Position numbers and translations under genes: made by a program. The notes beneath the pieces were generated by a model. That model was not told the origin of the DNA and searched no databases. It saw only the letters and a program-made list of their open reading frames with translations. A stretch of 5,512 nucleotides of DNA from Candidatus Poseidoniaceae archaeon (lineage in GTDB: Archaea; Thermoplasmatota; Poseidoniia; Poseidoniales; Poseidoniaceae): NCBI GenBank assembly GCA_022452125.1, contig JAKURJ010000103.1, positions 1-5,512 of the forward strand. The letters are read 5' to 3'. Of the stretch, positions 1 through 4,784 are shown in pieces; the first letter of the stretch is position 1; each line of letters opens with the position of its first letter.

Positions 1-550
1 ACCTTTCATCGAATAACTGTTGGACATCTTCTCTCTGGTTTTTCCATGATTCGATGAATGAGCGGCCCTTTTCGGTTCTCCAGCCGTGGATTCTGTCTAC
101 TTTATTTGCAGCGACAACGAACGGGGTTTTCTTGTCTCTTAGAATTCTAAGACTCTCGATAGTCTGAGGCTGAAGACCTTCCATTATGTCTACAACAAGA
201 ATGGCGATATCTGCAAGTGCTCACCCTCGACTTCTAAGGCTAGTGAATGAGTGGTGTCCAGGAGTGTCGATAAACAACAATCCGGGGCTGTTGAAATCTT
301 TTCCACCAGTCATAGCAGCACAGGTTTCATTGAGTATCTTTGCAGGAACCTCGGTTGCACCAATGTGTTGAGTTATTCCCCCAGCTTCTCGATCCATTAC
401 GCTAGCTTGTCTTTCAGAACCGAGGGACCTGAAGTGGTCCAAAACGCTAGTTTTCCCATGGTCGACATGGCCTAGAACTGAAACGATTGGTTGACGTTGC
501 CAACCGAGGATTTTGGTCTCTTCTTCAGAGCCTTTTTCCTCATCGGACAT
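1..550 (-). CDS. infB: Archaeal translation initiation factor aIF5B (IF-2 family), N-terminal part, interrupted by an in-frame TGA
   Basis: This is the GTPase that promotes subunit joining and initiator tRNA placement during translation initiation in the cytoplasm. From the ATG at 548-550 the protein has a short acidic leader and then GTPase motifs: G1 GHVDHGKT (residues 27-34), switch I GGITQHIG (57-64) and G3 DTPGH (95-99). At codon 110 a TGA (221-223) replaces the second glycine of the family's RGGALAD motif. The same frame then stays open for 73 codons to the window edge and contains ALADIAILVVDI and the G4 motif NKVD (149-152), followed by RIHGWR. Reading through is therefore natural, and the TGA differs from a GGA codon by one base. 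A strong SD, GGAGGT at 557-562, lies six bases before the ATG. It is the last visible gene of the ribosomal operon, downstream of ndk. The gene is partial at the left edge. The family call is firm; whether the copy is functional is not. Confidence 0.93.
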
Positions 551-556
551 GTCAAA

Positions 557-590
557 ACCTCCAATTGAATTTTTTAATTTTGCAATTGGA
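557..590 (-). promoter_or_regulatory. infB ribosome binding site within a potential hairpin
   Basis: The SD GGAGGT (557-562) is complementary to the archaeal 16S tail and sits six bases before the infB ATG. An 8-bp perfect inverted repeat, TCCAATTG / CAATTGGA (560-567 and 583-590, 15-base spacer), includes the GGA of this SD in one arm. In the mRNA the hairpin would partly hide the site. The SD is clear; the regulatory role is inference, because the stem is short and AT-rich. Confidence 0.5.
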
Positions 591-599
591 TTTCAAAAA

Positions 600-1046
600 T
601 CACTCATAGACCCAAGATTGACTATCTTGAGTCCATTCGTTGACTCCTTCTGGGAACCATAATTCAAGTTCAAATTCAGCGGTTTCTGGAGCATCAGATC
701 CGTGAATCATGTTGTATCCAATATCCATTCCGAAATCTCCACGGATTGTTCCTGGCGCAGCTTCGCGACCATTGGTTGGTCCGATCAAATTTCTAGCAAC
801 ACTGATTGCATCTCTTCCGGACCAAGCCATGCAAACTACAGGCCCGCTTGTTACGAACTTAATCAGTCCTGGGAAGAACGGTCTTTCAGCGTGAACAGCA
901 TAGTGTTCTTTAGCGATTTCTTCGCTAGGGATAACTTGCTTCAGTCCAACTAATTGTAGACCCTTTCTTTCAAATCTCTGGATGATTTCTCCAACCAATC
1001 CTCTCTGTACGCCATCAGGCTTTACCATAACATAGGTAGTCTCCAT
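600..1046 (-). CDS. ndk: Nucleoside diphosphate kinase
   Basis: The enzyme transfers the gamma phosphate of ATP to nucleoside diphosphates through a phosphohistidine, balancing NTP and dNTP pools in the cytoplasm. The 148-residue protein has the usual family length. It shows the N-terminal VMVKPDGVQRG (Lys9 in KPDG), the RPFFPGL segment, and the active-site signature N-x-x-H-G-S-D at 112-118 with catalytic His115. The track-length frame could begin ten codons earlier at 1076, but family alignment starts at METTYVMVKPDG and a GGTGG site lies seven bases before this ATG, so 1046 is preferred. It ends in TGA. It lies between rpl24e (69-bp gap) and infB (49-bp gap), the usual archaeal order, and is probably co-transcribed with them. 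The active-site residues I can see are intact. Confidence 0.96.
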   Translation of the reverse strand: METTYVMVKPDGVQRGLVGEIIQRFERKGLQLVGLKQVIPSEEIAKEHYAVHAERPFFPGLIKFVTSGPVVCMAWSGRDAISVARNLIGPTNGREAAPGTIRGDFGMDIGYNMIHGSDAPETAEFELELWFPEGVNEWTQDSQSWVYE

Positions 1047-1115
1047 TCTAATTCCACCAATGCAGGCGACAAGCATGCCCTATTTGAGCGCAACGATTGT
1101 AGTAATTGCGTAAAA

Positions 1116-1307
1116 TCACTGGATTCCGCCTTTTACATAATGGCGGGTCCACTTTACTTTGCGTGAGTTTCGCTTTAGCTTGACTGCATTCTTGCGAGCC
1201 TTGCTGTTAGCAAACCACTGTACTGTGCCGTCACGGCGAATGAACATCAAGCCTGTACCAGGTTCGATGACATCTCCTGAGAAACTGCAAATTCTTTGTT
1301 CTGGCAT
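1116..1307 (-). CDS. rpl24e: Large ribosomal subunit protein eL24 (L24e)
   Basis: This small basic protein of the archaeal 50S subunit has 63 residues. The family pattern C-S-F-S-G, IEPGTGLMFIRRDGTVQWF, and RNSRKVKWTRHY is clear. Archaeal L24e proteins commonly carry a four-cysteine zinc ribbon (CxxC and CxxxC); here only the first cysteine remains (CSFS, then ANSKA), so zinc binding is probably lost, as in the eukaryotic eL24 proteins I recall. The ATG at 1305-1307 is chosen because a near-perfect SD, AGGTGATC (1311-1318), precedes it by three bases. The GTG at 1314-1316 lies inside that SD and is unlikely to be the start. The stop of rps28e (TGA at 1313-1315) overlaps the SD, which suggests translational coupling. 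It ends in TGA. Confidence 0.95.
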   Translation of the reverse strand: MPEQRICSFSGDVIEPGTGLMFIRRDGTVQWFANSKARKNAVKLKRNSRKVKWTRHYVKGGIQ

Positions 1308-1310
1308 TGA

Positions 1311-1318
1311 GATCACCT
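1311..1318 (-). promoter_or_regulatory. SD of rpl24e overlapping the rps28e stop codon
   Basis: AGGTGATC matches eight consecutive positions of the expected archaeal SD and contains the TGA stop (1313-1315) of rps28e. It decides the rpl24e start at 1307. The layout implies that ribosomes finishing rps28e could reinitiate on rpl24e. Confidence 0.7.
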
Positions 1319-1537
1319 ATAGTTGAGTTTACGGGCTTCTCGGCCAGTATCGATTAGCATCAGGATATCACCGACACGAACAGGTCCAACCACGTTTCTC
1401 GTGATAATTCTACCAACGTCACGTGGGTTAGGTGCATCGTTAACACGCACCTTAACCTGAGTAGCTTCACCGGTCATACCGGTTCTTCCTACAATTTCGA
1501 CAACCTCTGCAGGCCATCCTCCGAGTTCTTCAGACAT
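1313..1537 (-). CDS. rps28e: Small ribosomal subunit protein eS28 (S28e)
   Basis: This is an OB-fold protein of the archaeal/eukaryotic 30S/40S subunit, located near the mRNA exit region. The 74-residue product matches the family over its length: PAEVVEIVGRTGMTGEATQV near the N-terminus, RIITRNVVGPVRVGDILML in the middle, and the conserved tail TGREARKL. A GGAGG SD (1546-1550) lies eight bases before the ATG at 1535-1537. The gene sits 29 bp after rpl7ae and 5 bp before rpl24e, and its TGA stop overlaps the rpl24e SD. The extra residues at the N-terminus (MSEELGG) and the NYR ending are ordinary variation. Confidence 0.96.
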   Translation of the reverse strand: MSEELGGWPAEVVEIVGRTGMTGEATQVKVRVNDAPNPRDVGRIITRNVVGPVRVGDILMLIDTGREARKLNYR

Positions 1538-1566
1538 TTCTTATTCCTCCGAAATCAGTGATATAT

Positions 1567-1938
1567 TCAGTTGGAAAGCCCCTTTACAAGCTCTACAACT
1601 TCGTTGAATTTTTCTTGAGCTCCCTTGGAAACTTCCAGTAGAGCGAGAGAAGCGGTCTTGACGCCACCTGGCATACCAGCTTCTTTTGCTAGGAATTCTT
1701 GGCTAGGAACATATCCGAACGGGATACCTTTCTCAGCGCAGATTAGAGGAATGTGAGCCAGTAGTTCTGGCGGGTTTACATCCTCTGCCATAATGATGAA
1801 CTTTGCAGTACCGCGCTCTGCGGTCTTAGTTACCTCATTAGATCCTTTTTTCATTTTTCCATTCTTGTTAGCCGAAACCATCTCGTAGATCTTGTCTGCG
1901 ACATCGTTAGGGGTCTCATATGACACGTGTGCACTCAT
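1567..1938 (-). CDS. rpl7ae: Ribosomal protein L7Ae / kink-turn RNA-binding protein
   Basis: L7Ae binds kink-turn RNA in the archaeal 50S subunit and is also a known core subunit of box C/D and H/ACA guide RNPs and of RNase P. The 123-residue protein shows the RNA-binding segment KKGSNEVTKTAERG (30-43), then AEDVNPPELLAHIPLIC (51-67), EKGIPFGYVPS (69-79) and a C-terminal helix. The frame extends upstream to 2001, but those 21 codons do not resemble the family. The ATG at 1936-1938 is preceded by GAGTGATTTCA, which resembles the SD context of rpl24e, and the TATA box at 1988-1995 would place transcription start between the two. It is the first gene of the translation operon. It ends in TGA. 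Confidence 0.96.
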   Translation of the reverse strand: MSAHVSYETPNDVADKIYEMVSANKNGKMKKGSNEVTKTAERGTAKFIIMAEDVNPPELLAHIPLICAEKGIPFGYVPSQEFLAKEAGMPGGVKTASLALLEVSKGAQEKFNEVVELVKGLSN

Positions 1939-1987
1939 TGAAATCACTCTCATGCTTATGTGAAGCAAGGCTGCGCACGGCCTCGCG

Positions 1988-1995
1988 AATATAAA
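1988..1995 (-). promoter_or_regulatory. TATA box of the rpl7ae-rps28e-rpl24e-ndk-infB operon
   Basis: TTTATATT on the minus strand lies about 50 bases before the rpl7ae ATG. With the usual archaeal spacing of about 25 bases, transcription would begin near 1965, giving a leader of about 27 bases. It is in the 80-bp gap after prs, so the operon has its own promoter rather than relying only on prs read-through. No other candidate in this gap is as good. Confidence 0.65.
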
Positions 1996-2018
1996 CACCA
2001 CGGGTTAGCCATTTGGCC

Positions 2019-2960
2019 TTACTTTTGCAAGTCCTCGAGGATTTTACGCACACCACGAGCCAATGCGGCCCCTCCAGAGATTACTGCTCGGCTATTAGAA
2101 AGGCTGGAGGTAGCATGTACGCCGTCGACATGATTTGACAGTCGCGCAATCGCTCCTCCAGTGAATAATCCATGTGTACAAGCAGCGTGGACTTCAGTTG
2201 CCCCCTGGCTTCTCAGAGCATCAGCCGCTTTGCAAATAGTACCACCTGTAGCAATCATATCATCCACAATGGCGACTATTTTTCCTTCTACTTGCAAATC
2301 CTTAGCTTTGTGTACTATAGTGTGGGCATCGATTCGAGTTTTCTCGAGATAAGAGAAAGGTAAACCTATTGCTTTAGCAACTGCGCTCGCTCTATCGATT
2401 GCTCCCTTATCCGGCGAGAGTATGAAATCCGGACTCACATTTTCCTGAAGATGCGCAGCGATTTCTGGCATAGCAGAAGTGAAAGCTACCGGGATTGGCA
2501 TTTCCTCGAGAGCAGCAGGTGCGTGTAAATCAAACACGACGATGCCGTCACAATGAGATGCCAGCAGTCTACCTATCGCTTTGGCACTGATCGCTTCCCC
2601 TGGGCGGAATCTCTTATCTTGCCTAGAATATCCGAAGTATGGAATCGCTACAATCACTCCAGGTCCTACGGATTCCATTGATTGGGGTCCGATTTCCTTG
2701 AGATTTTCAGTACGTCCCGCTCTAACATCTCTTAGGGCTTCCAACAGTAGTAAGGTTTCGACAATTCCCGCATCAGGGAATGTGTTGGAGACAAGAACTA
2801 CTGGCTCGCTACGAACAGCCTCTATCGCATCTTCTGGAATTCTAATGTATCCTTCCGAGTCAGGAAATCTTCTGGCCTCTAGTGAGTGGTGTTCCCATCC
2901 AAGTTCGTTGGCAAGGTCGATTGCAAGCGCTCGGGAGTTACTGCCCGACACCACTACCAT
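2019..2960 (-). CDS. prs: Ribose-phosphate pyrophosphokinase (PRPP synthetase)
   Basis: The enzyme transfers pyrophosphate from ATP to ribose 5-phosphate, forming PRPP for purine, pyrimidine, histidine and cofactor synthesis. The 313-residue protein has the N-terminal GSNSRALAIDLANELG, FPDSEGYIRI (32-41), the catalytic loop region PYFGYSRQDKRFRPGEAISAK (starting near 107), the metal-site strand VFDLHA (142-147, His146), and the PRPP-binding loop IVDDMIATGGT (231-241). Residues about 81-100 form an extra polar loop not present in the short archaeal versions I recall. The ATG at 2958-2960 matches the family start. No SD is visible, but ATTTAG lies about 27 bases upstream, so the mRNA may be leaderless. 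It ends in TAA. It lies between tRNA-Ile and the ribosomal operon, on the same strand as both. Confidence 0.97.
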   Translation of the reverse strand: MVVVSGSNSRALAIDLANELGWEHHSLEARRFPDSEGYIRIPEDAIEAVRSEPVVLVSNTFPDAGIVETLLLLEALRDVRAGRTENLKEIGPQSMESVGPGVIVAIPYFGYSRQDKRFRPGEAISAKAIGRLLASHCDGIVVFDLHAPAALEEMPIPVAFTSAMPEIAAHLQENVSPDFILSPDKGAIDRASAVAKAIGLPFSYLEKTRIDAHTIVHKAKDLQVEGKIVAIVDDMIATGGTICKAADALRSQGATEVHAACTHGLFTGGAIARLSNHVDGVHATSSLSNSRAVISGGAALARGVRKILEDLQK

Positions 2961-2983
2961 GTGGTAAGTGCCGGCGAGGGGGC

Positions 2984-2989
2984 TAAATG
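2984..2989 (-). promoter_or_regulatory. Weak TATA-like element before prs
   Basis: CATTTA on the minus strand sits about 27 bases before the prs ATG, a spacing that would give a leaderless transcript. This agrees with the absence of an SD. The match to the archaeal TATA consensus is poor, so this is tentative. Confidence 0.25.
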
Positions 2990-3024
2990 AGGGTTCTCCG
3001 AATCTCGCCGAAACTTAGGCTCTC

Positions 3025-3030
3025 AAAAAA
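3025..3030 (-). terminator. Possible oligo-T terminator after tRNA-Ile
   Basis: A run of six T residues on the minus strand lies about 32-37 bases after the tRNA 3' end. Archaeal RNA polymerase commonly stops at such T tracts without a hairpin. A single run of six is only modest evidence. Confidence 0.3.
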
Positions 3031-3061
3031 TGACCCAAAGTCACCGACTGTAATGGATTAA

Positions 3062-3138
3062 TGGTGCGCGAGGCAGGACTTGAACCTGCGACCTCCCGGT
3101 TATCAGCCGGGTGCTCCAGCCGACTAAGCTACCCGCGC
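3062..3138 (-). tRNA. trnI: tRNA-Ile, anticodon GAT
   Basis: The minus strand folds as a complete cloverleaf. The acceptor stem GCGCGGG pairs with CTCGCGC (one G-T pair), the D arm contains AGTCGGCTGG, the anticodon arm CCCGG-CTGATAA-CCGGG gives GAT, and the T arm is GCAGG-TTCAAGT-CCTGC. The discriminator is A, and CCA is encoded in the genome (3062-3064). No intron is present. A TATA box lies upstream at 3166-3173, so it has its own promoter between the PRC-barrel gene and prs. Confidence 0.97.
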
Positions 3139-3165
3139 AAAGGCAGGTCGCCGACCGACCATCCC

Positions 3166-3173
3166 ATCATAAA
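3166..3173 (-). promoter_or_regulatory. TATA box of tRNA-Ile
   Basis: TTTATGAT on the minus strand is centred about 32 bases before the first base of the mature tRNA. That predicts a transcript start a few bases before the tRNA, as is usual for archaeal tRNA genes. It lies just past the stop codon of the upstream PRC-barrel gene. Confidence 0.5.
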
Positions 3174-3186
3174 GACGACGGTACGC

Positions 3187-3780
3187 TTACTCTTCTATTA
3201 CTGCGTCAGGGTCGTTTGCCTGTATGTAAGAAGGCAGACCTAGCAGTTTATCGAATGTTCTGGAAAGAACAACTTCGTCCAAGCGCTCGCGTGTGCGTGC
3301 GAGCGCAGTAATTGGAATATTGATAGTATTGTCAATGCCATATTGCATCTGGACCCCAATTCGAGTCTTTACTACTACAGCACGGTATGTTCTCTTGATT
3401 TTGACAAGATCGGTAATTACTCCGATTTCCATACCTTGGTTGTCTAGGACAGCTCTGTCCATCATTTCATCAGGCGCATACAATTTCTCATCAATACGGA
3501 CAGTGTTTCTCCAGCGTCGCTGAAGTTCTCTCATTGATTTTGAGAGTTTTACAGACCCGTCATTTCTGATACTGTGTATTAGTTCCTTGTGTAATGGCGC
3601 GAGTTCAGCAGGCTTTCGCATGAATTCATCAGCGACTCCTGGTTCTACCATTATGCGCATTGAGCGCACTCTTGCTTCGTTCGGGTGGTGTCTCTCTCCT
3701 ACGATGACGCCCACCTTTGTATCGTTCACATATACATCCCTTTGGAGTAACTCCTGGATGTCATAATCGTTGTTCGGCAT
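3187..3780 (-). CDS. Protein with two PRC-barrel-like regions
   Basis: With the start chosen here the product has 197 residues, no signal peptide and no membrane segment. Residues about 11-48 (RDVYVNDTKVGVIVGE and following) and about 98-172 each resemble a PRC-barrel. The second is the clearer match: a turn with DNQGMEIGVITDL, a strand AVVVKTRIGV, and IPITAL near the end. A charged, probably helical linker (about 52-95) joins them. PRC barrels occur in RNA-processing proteins such as RimM, in photosynthetic reaction centre H subunit, and in archaeal cell-division proteins (CdpB type), so a specific role cannot be assigned. The ATG at 3778-3780 is preferred because AGGAGATG (3787-3794) lies six bases upstream; an in-frame ATG at 3886-3888 would add 36 residues and has only a weak, close AAGGA. 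It ends in TAA. It is transcribed alone, ahead of tRNA-Ile. Confidence 0.8.
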   Translation of the reverse strand: MPNNDYDIQELLQRDVYVNDTKVGVIVGERHHPNEARVRSMRIMVEPGVADEFMRKPAELAPLHKELIHSIRNDGSVKLSKSMRELQRRWRNTVRIDEKLYAPDEMMDRAVLDNQGMEIGVITDLVKIKRTYRAVVVKTRIGVQMQYGIDNTINIPITALARTRERLDEVVLSRTFDKLLGLPSYIQANDPDAVIEE

Positions 3781-3786
3781 TTTTCC

Positions 3787-3794
3787 CATCTCCT
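3787..3794 (-). promoter_or_regulatory. SD that decides the start of the PRC-barrel gene
   Basis: AGGAGATG matches seven of eight positions of the archaeal SD and is six bases from the ATG at 3778-3780. It nearly abuts the intermediate ATG at 3787-3789, which would leave no spacing, so that codon is an unlikely start. Confidence 0.55.
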
Positions 3795-3880
3795 TGGTCT
3801 TCGGGCACTTGACCAATCTATCCTCGACAGTGGCGACTATTATACTTGCCCCCTTCAAAGAATCCTTTTCCAATTGGATT

Positions 3881-3975
3881 TGTCGCATAATTCCTTCTTC
3901 TTCAATTGAATAACAGTTCGCGATTCAATTTTCAAAAGGTCTTGCAAAACGCGAATCTAATTGATGTCGCATAAT
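3881..3975. repeat. 11-bp direct repeat, two copies
   Basis: TGTCGCATAAT occurs at 3881-3891 and again at 3965-3975, 84 bases apart. The first copy overlaps the alternative ATG of the PRC-barrel gene. An exact 11-mer twice in about 100 bases is unlikely by chance, though AT-rich spacers make such matches easier. It could be a pair of operator sites or a small duplication. Confidence 0.45.
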
Positions 3976-4004
3976 GTTACGCAGAAATCAAAACTTAGTG
4001 TTAT

Positions 4005-4018
4005 TTTTCAATTGAAAA
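4005..4018. repeat. 14-bp perfect palindrome TTTTCAATTGAAAA
   Basis: The palindrome is centred on CAATTG. A related 10-bp palindrome TTCAATTGAA lies at 3901-3910, and TCCAATTGGA lies at 3869-3878. Such dyads suit a dimeric regulator, but no regulator gene is visible here. Confidence 0.45.
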
Positions 4019-4087
4019 TTACAAAAATAAATTAGAATTTACGTTAACAAATAAACTCATCAACAAGATACTATTAGACACGAATTG

Positions 4088-4762
4088 ATGGCAATCATTG
4101 TTAGGGGTGCAACCTGTTCACTCGGTGAAGCAGTGGTTGACAAATTGCTATCTATGGACATTGATGTTGTTGCAACTGAAGATTCCCATAGGCTCAGGAA
4201 CGAGACGCTTCTGAAATATTCTCAAGCAAAGCTTCTGTCACAGGGAGAAGGATATTCGATATCTTTTGATGGAAGCACGGCAGATCTAGTCATCGGAGAA
4301 AATCTGATTGTTCACGATTTGATTCCTACACGAAATGATAGATGGATGCCTGATGAATTCAAAACCTGGTCAAAAGGAAAAGAGTACATTGGTAAGCCTA
4401 GGTATTGGCTTAGCGTTATCGATGCTGCGAATGCTATTGCCCATTTGGCTAACACTGGCAGCCAATATTCAGGGTTGAACATGTGTGGTCGCAGGGAATG
4501 GCTATGTGAAGACACACAAGCAGAATTCGAAATGCTGTGGGATAGAACCAATCAAGGTCAAAGTGGCGAGTTTACAGCTCAGACATTATTTGGACATGAG
4601 ATTGCAGGTATGAAGGCTAAACCCATACAAGCGGAAGCTAGCACTAGACCCGATTTACAGCCTTTGCACAATGCGCTATTGGAAATTACTGGCGATGGTT
4701 GGAGGCCTCTTATTCCTTTGAGAACCGCAATAATGACGATGATTGCAGGTATTATTGGTTGA
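4088..4762 (+). CDS. Short SDR / NAD-dependent epimerase-like protein lacking the central Rossmann part
   Basis: The 224-residue product starts with a strand and glycine-rich turn, MAIIVRGATCSLGEAVVDKLL, like the NAD(P)-binding start of extended SDR proteins. After only about 20 more residues comes Y44-S-Q-A-K48, which has the spacing of the catalytic YxxxK, then a substrate-domain-like part: KGKEYIGKPRYWLSVIDAANAIAHL (about 96-120) resembles the V-D-V-A-x-A-I region of epimerases. Extended SDRs have roughly 300 or more residues with YxxxK near 140-160, so about 100 central residues appear to be missing and enzymatic activity is doubtful. The last 15 residues are hydrophobic. The ATG at 4088-4090 is used; a TTG directly before it is possible but less likely. 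It ends in TGA, 22 bp before the GNAT gene, and is probably in one transcript with it. The SDR relation is inference from motif order. Confidence 0.6.
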   Translation: MAIIVRGATCSLGEAVVDKLLSMDIDVVATEDSHRLRNETLLKYSQAKLLSQGEGYSISFDGSTADLVIGENLIVHDLIPTRNDRWMPDEFKTWSKGKEYIGKPRYWLSVIDAANAIAHLANTGSQYSGLNMCGRREWLCEDTQAEFEMLWDRTNQGQSGEFTAQTLFGHEIAGMKAKPIQAEASTRPDLQPLHNALLEITGDGWRPLIPLRTAIMTMIAGIIG

Positions 4763-4784
4763 TTTATGCTTGAGTGGTGAGATA

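Larger units (their letters stand above)
3781..4087. promoter_or_regulatory. AT-rich divergent intergenic region between the PRC-barrel gene and the SDR-like gene
   Basis: This 307-bp stretch separates two divergent genes and must hold both promoters. On the minus strand TATAATAG (3837-3844) would give a start near 3816 and a leader with the SD, if the shorter PRC protein is correct. On the plus strand AT-rich runs at 4023-4034 and 4047-4056 are possible TATA elements for the gene at 4088, but I cannot choose between them. The region also holds CAATTG palindromes, an 11-bp direct repeat and a 6-bp inverted repeat (TTCGCG 3917-3922, CGCGAA 3950-3955). Positions 3781-3888 may be coding if the longer PRC start is used. 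I see no RNA gene in it. Confidence 0.5.

Noticed and set aside
186..475. Plus-strand open frames opposite infB around the TGA
   Set aside because: They are antisense shadows of the conserved GTPase domain and do not explain the TGA.
1..550. UGA reassigned to glycine in this organism
   Set aside because: ndk, rpl24e, rps28e, rpl7ae and the SDR-like gene all end at TGA at their family-typical lengths or natural ends, so UGA works as a stop here.
702..953. Plus-strand open frames opposite ndk
   Set aside because: They lie fully within the ndk gene on the other strand and resemble no protein.
1939..2001. N-terminal extension of L7Ae from an upstream ATG
   Set aside because: The added 21 residues do not match the family, and the operon TATA box lies inside that stretch.
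2581..2967. 128-codon plus-strand open frame
   Set aside because: It is antisense to prs, whose motifs are unmistakable; the translated frame has no recognisable domain.
3061..3243. Plus-strand frame beginning MVREAGLEPATSRLS
   Set aside because: It is the translation of the complement of tRNA-Ile, a well-known spurious protein type; the tRNA cloverleaf explains the sequence.
3901..4080. Small RNA or CRISPR-like repeat array in the divergent spacer
   Set aside because: The repeats are short, unevenly spaced palindromes with no repeat-spacer regularity, and no stable fold or RNA family is recognisable.
4312..4551. 79-codon minus-strand open frame
   Set aside because: It lies inside the SDR-like gene on the opposite strand, without an SD or family resemblance.
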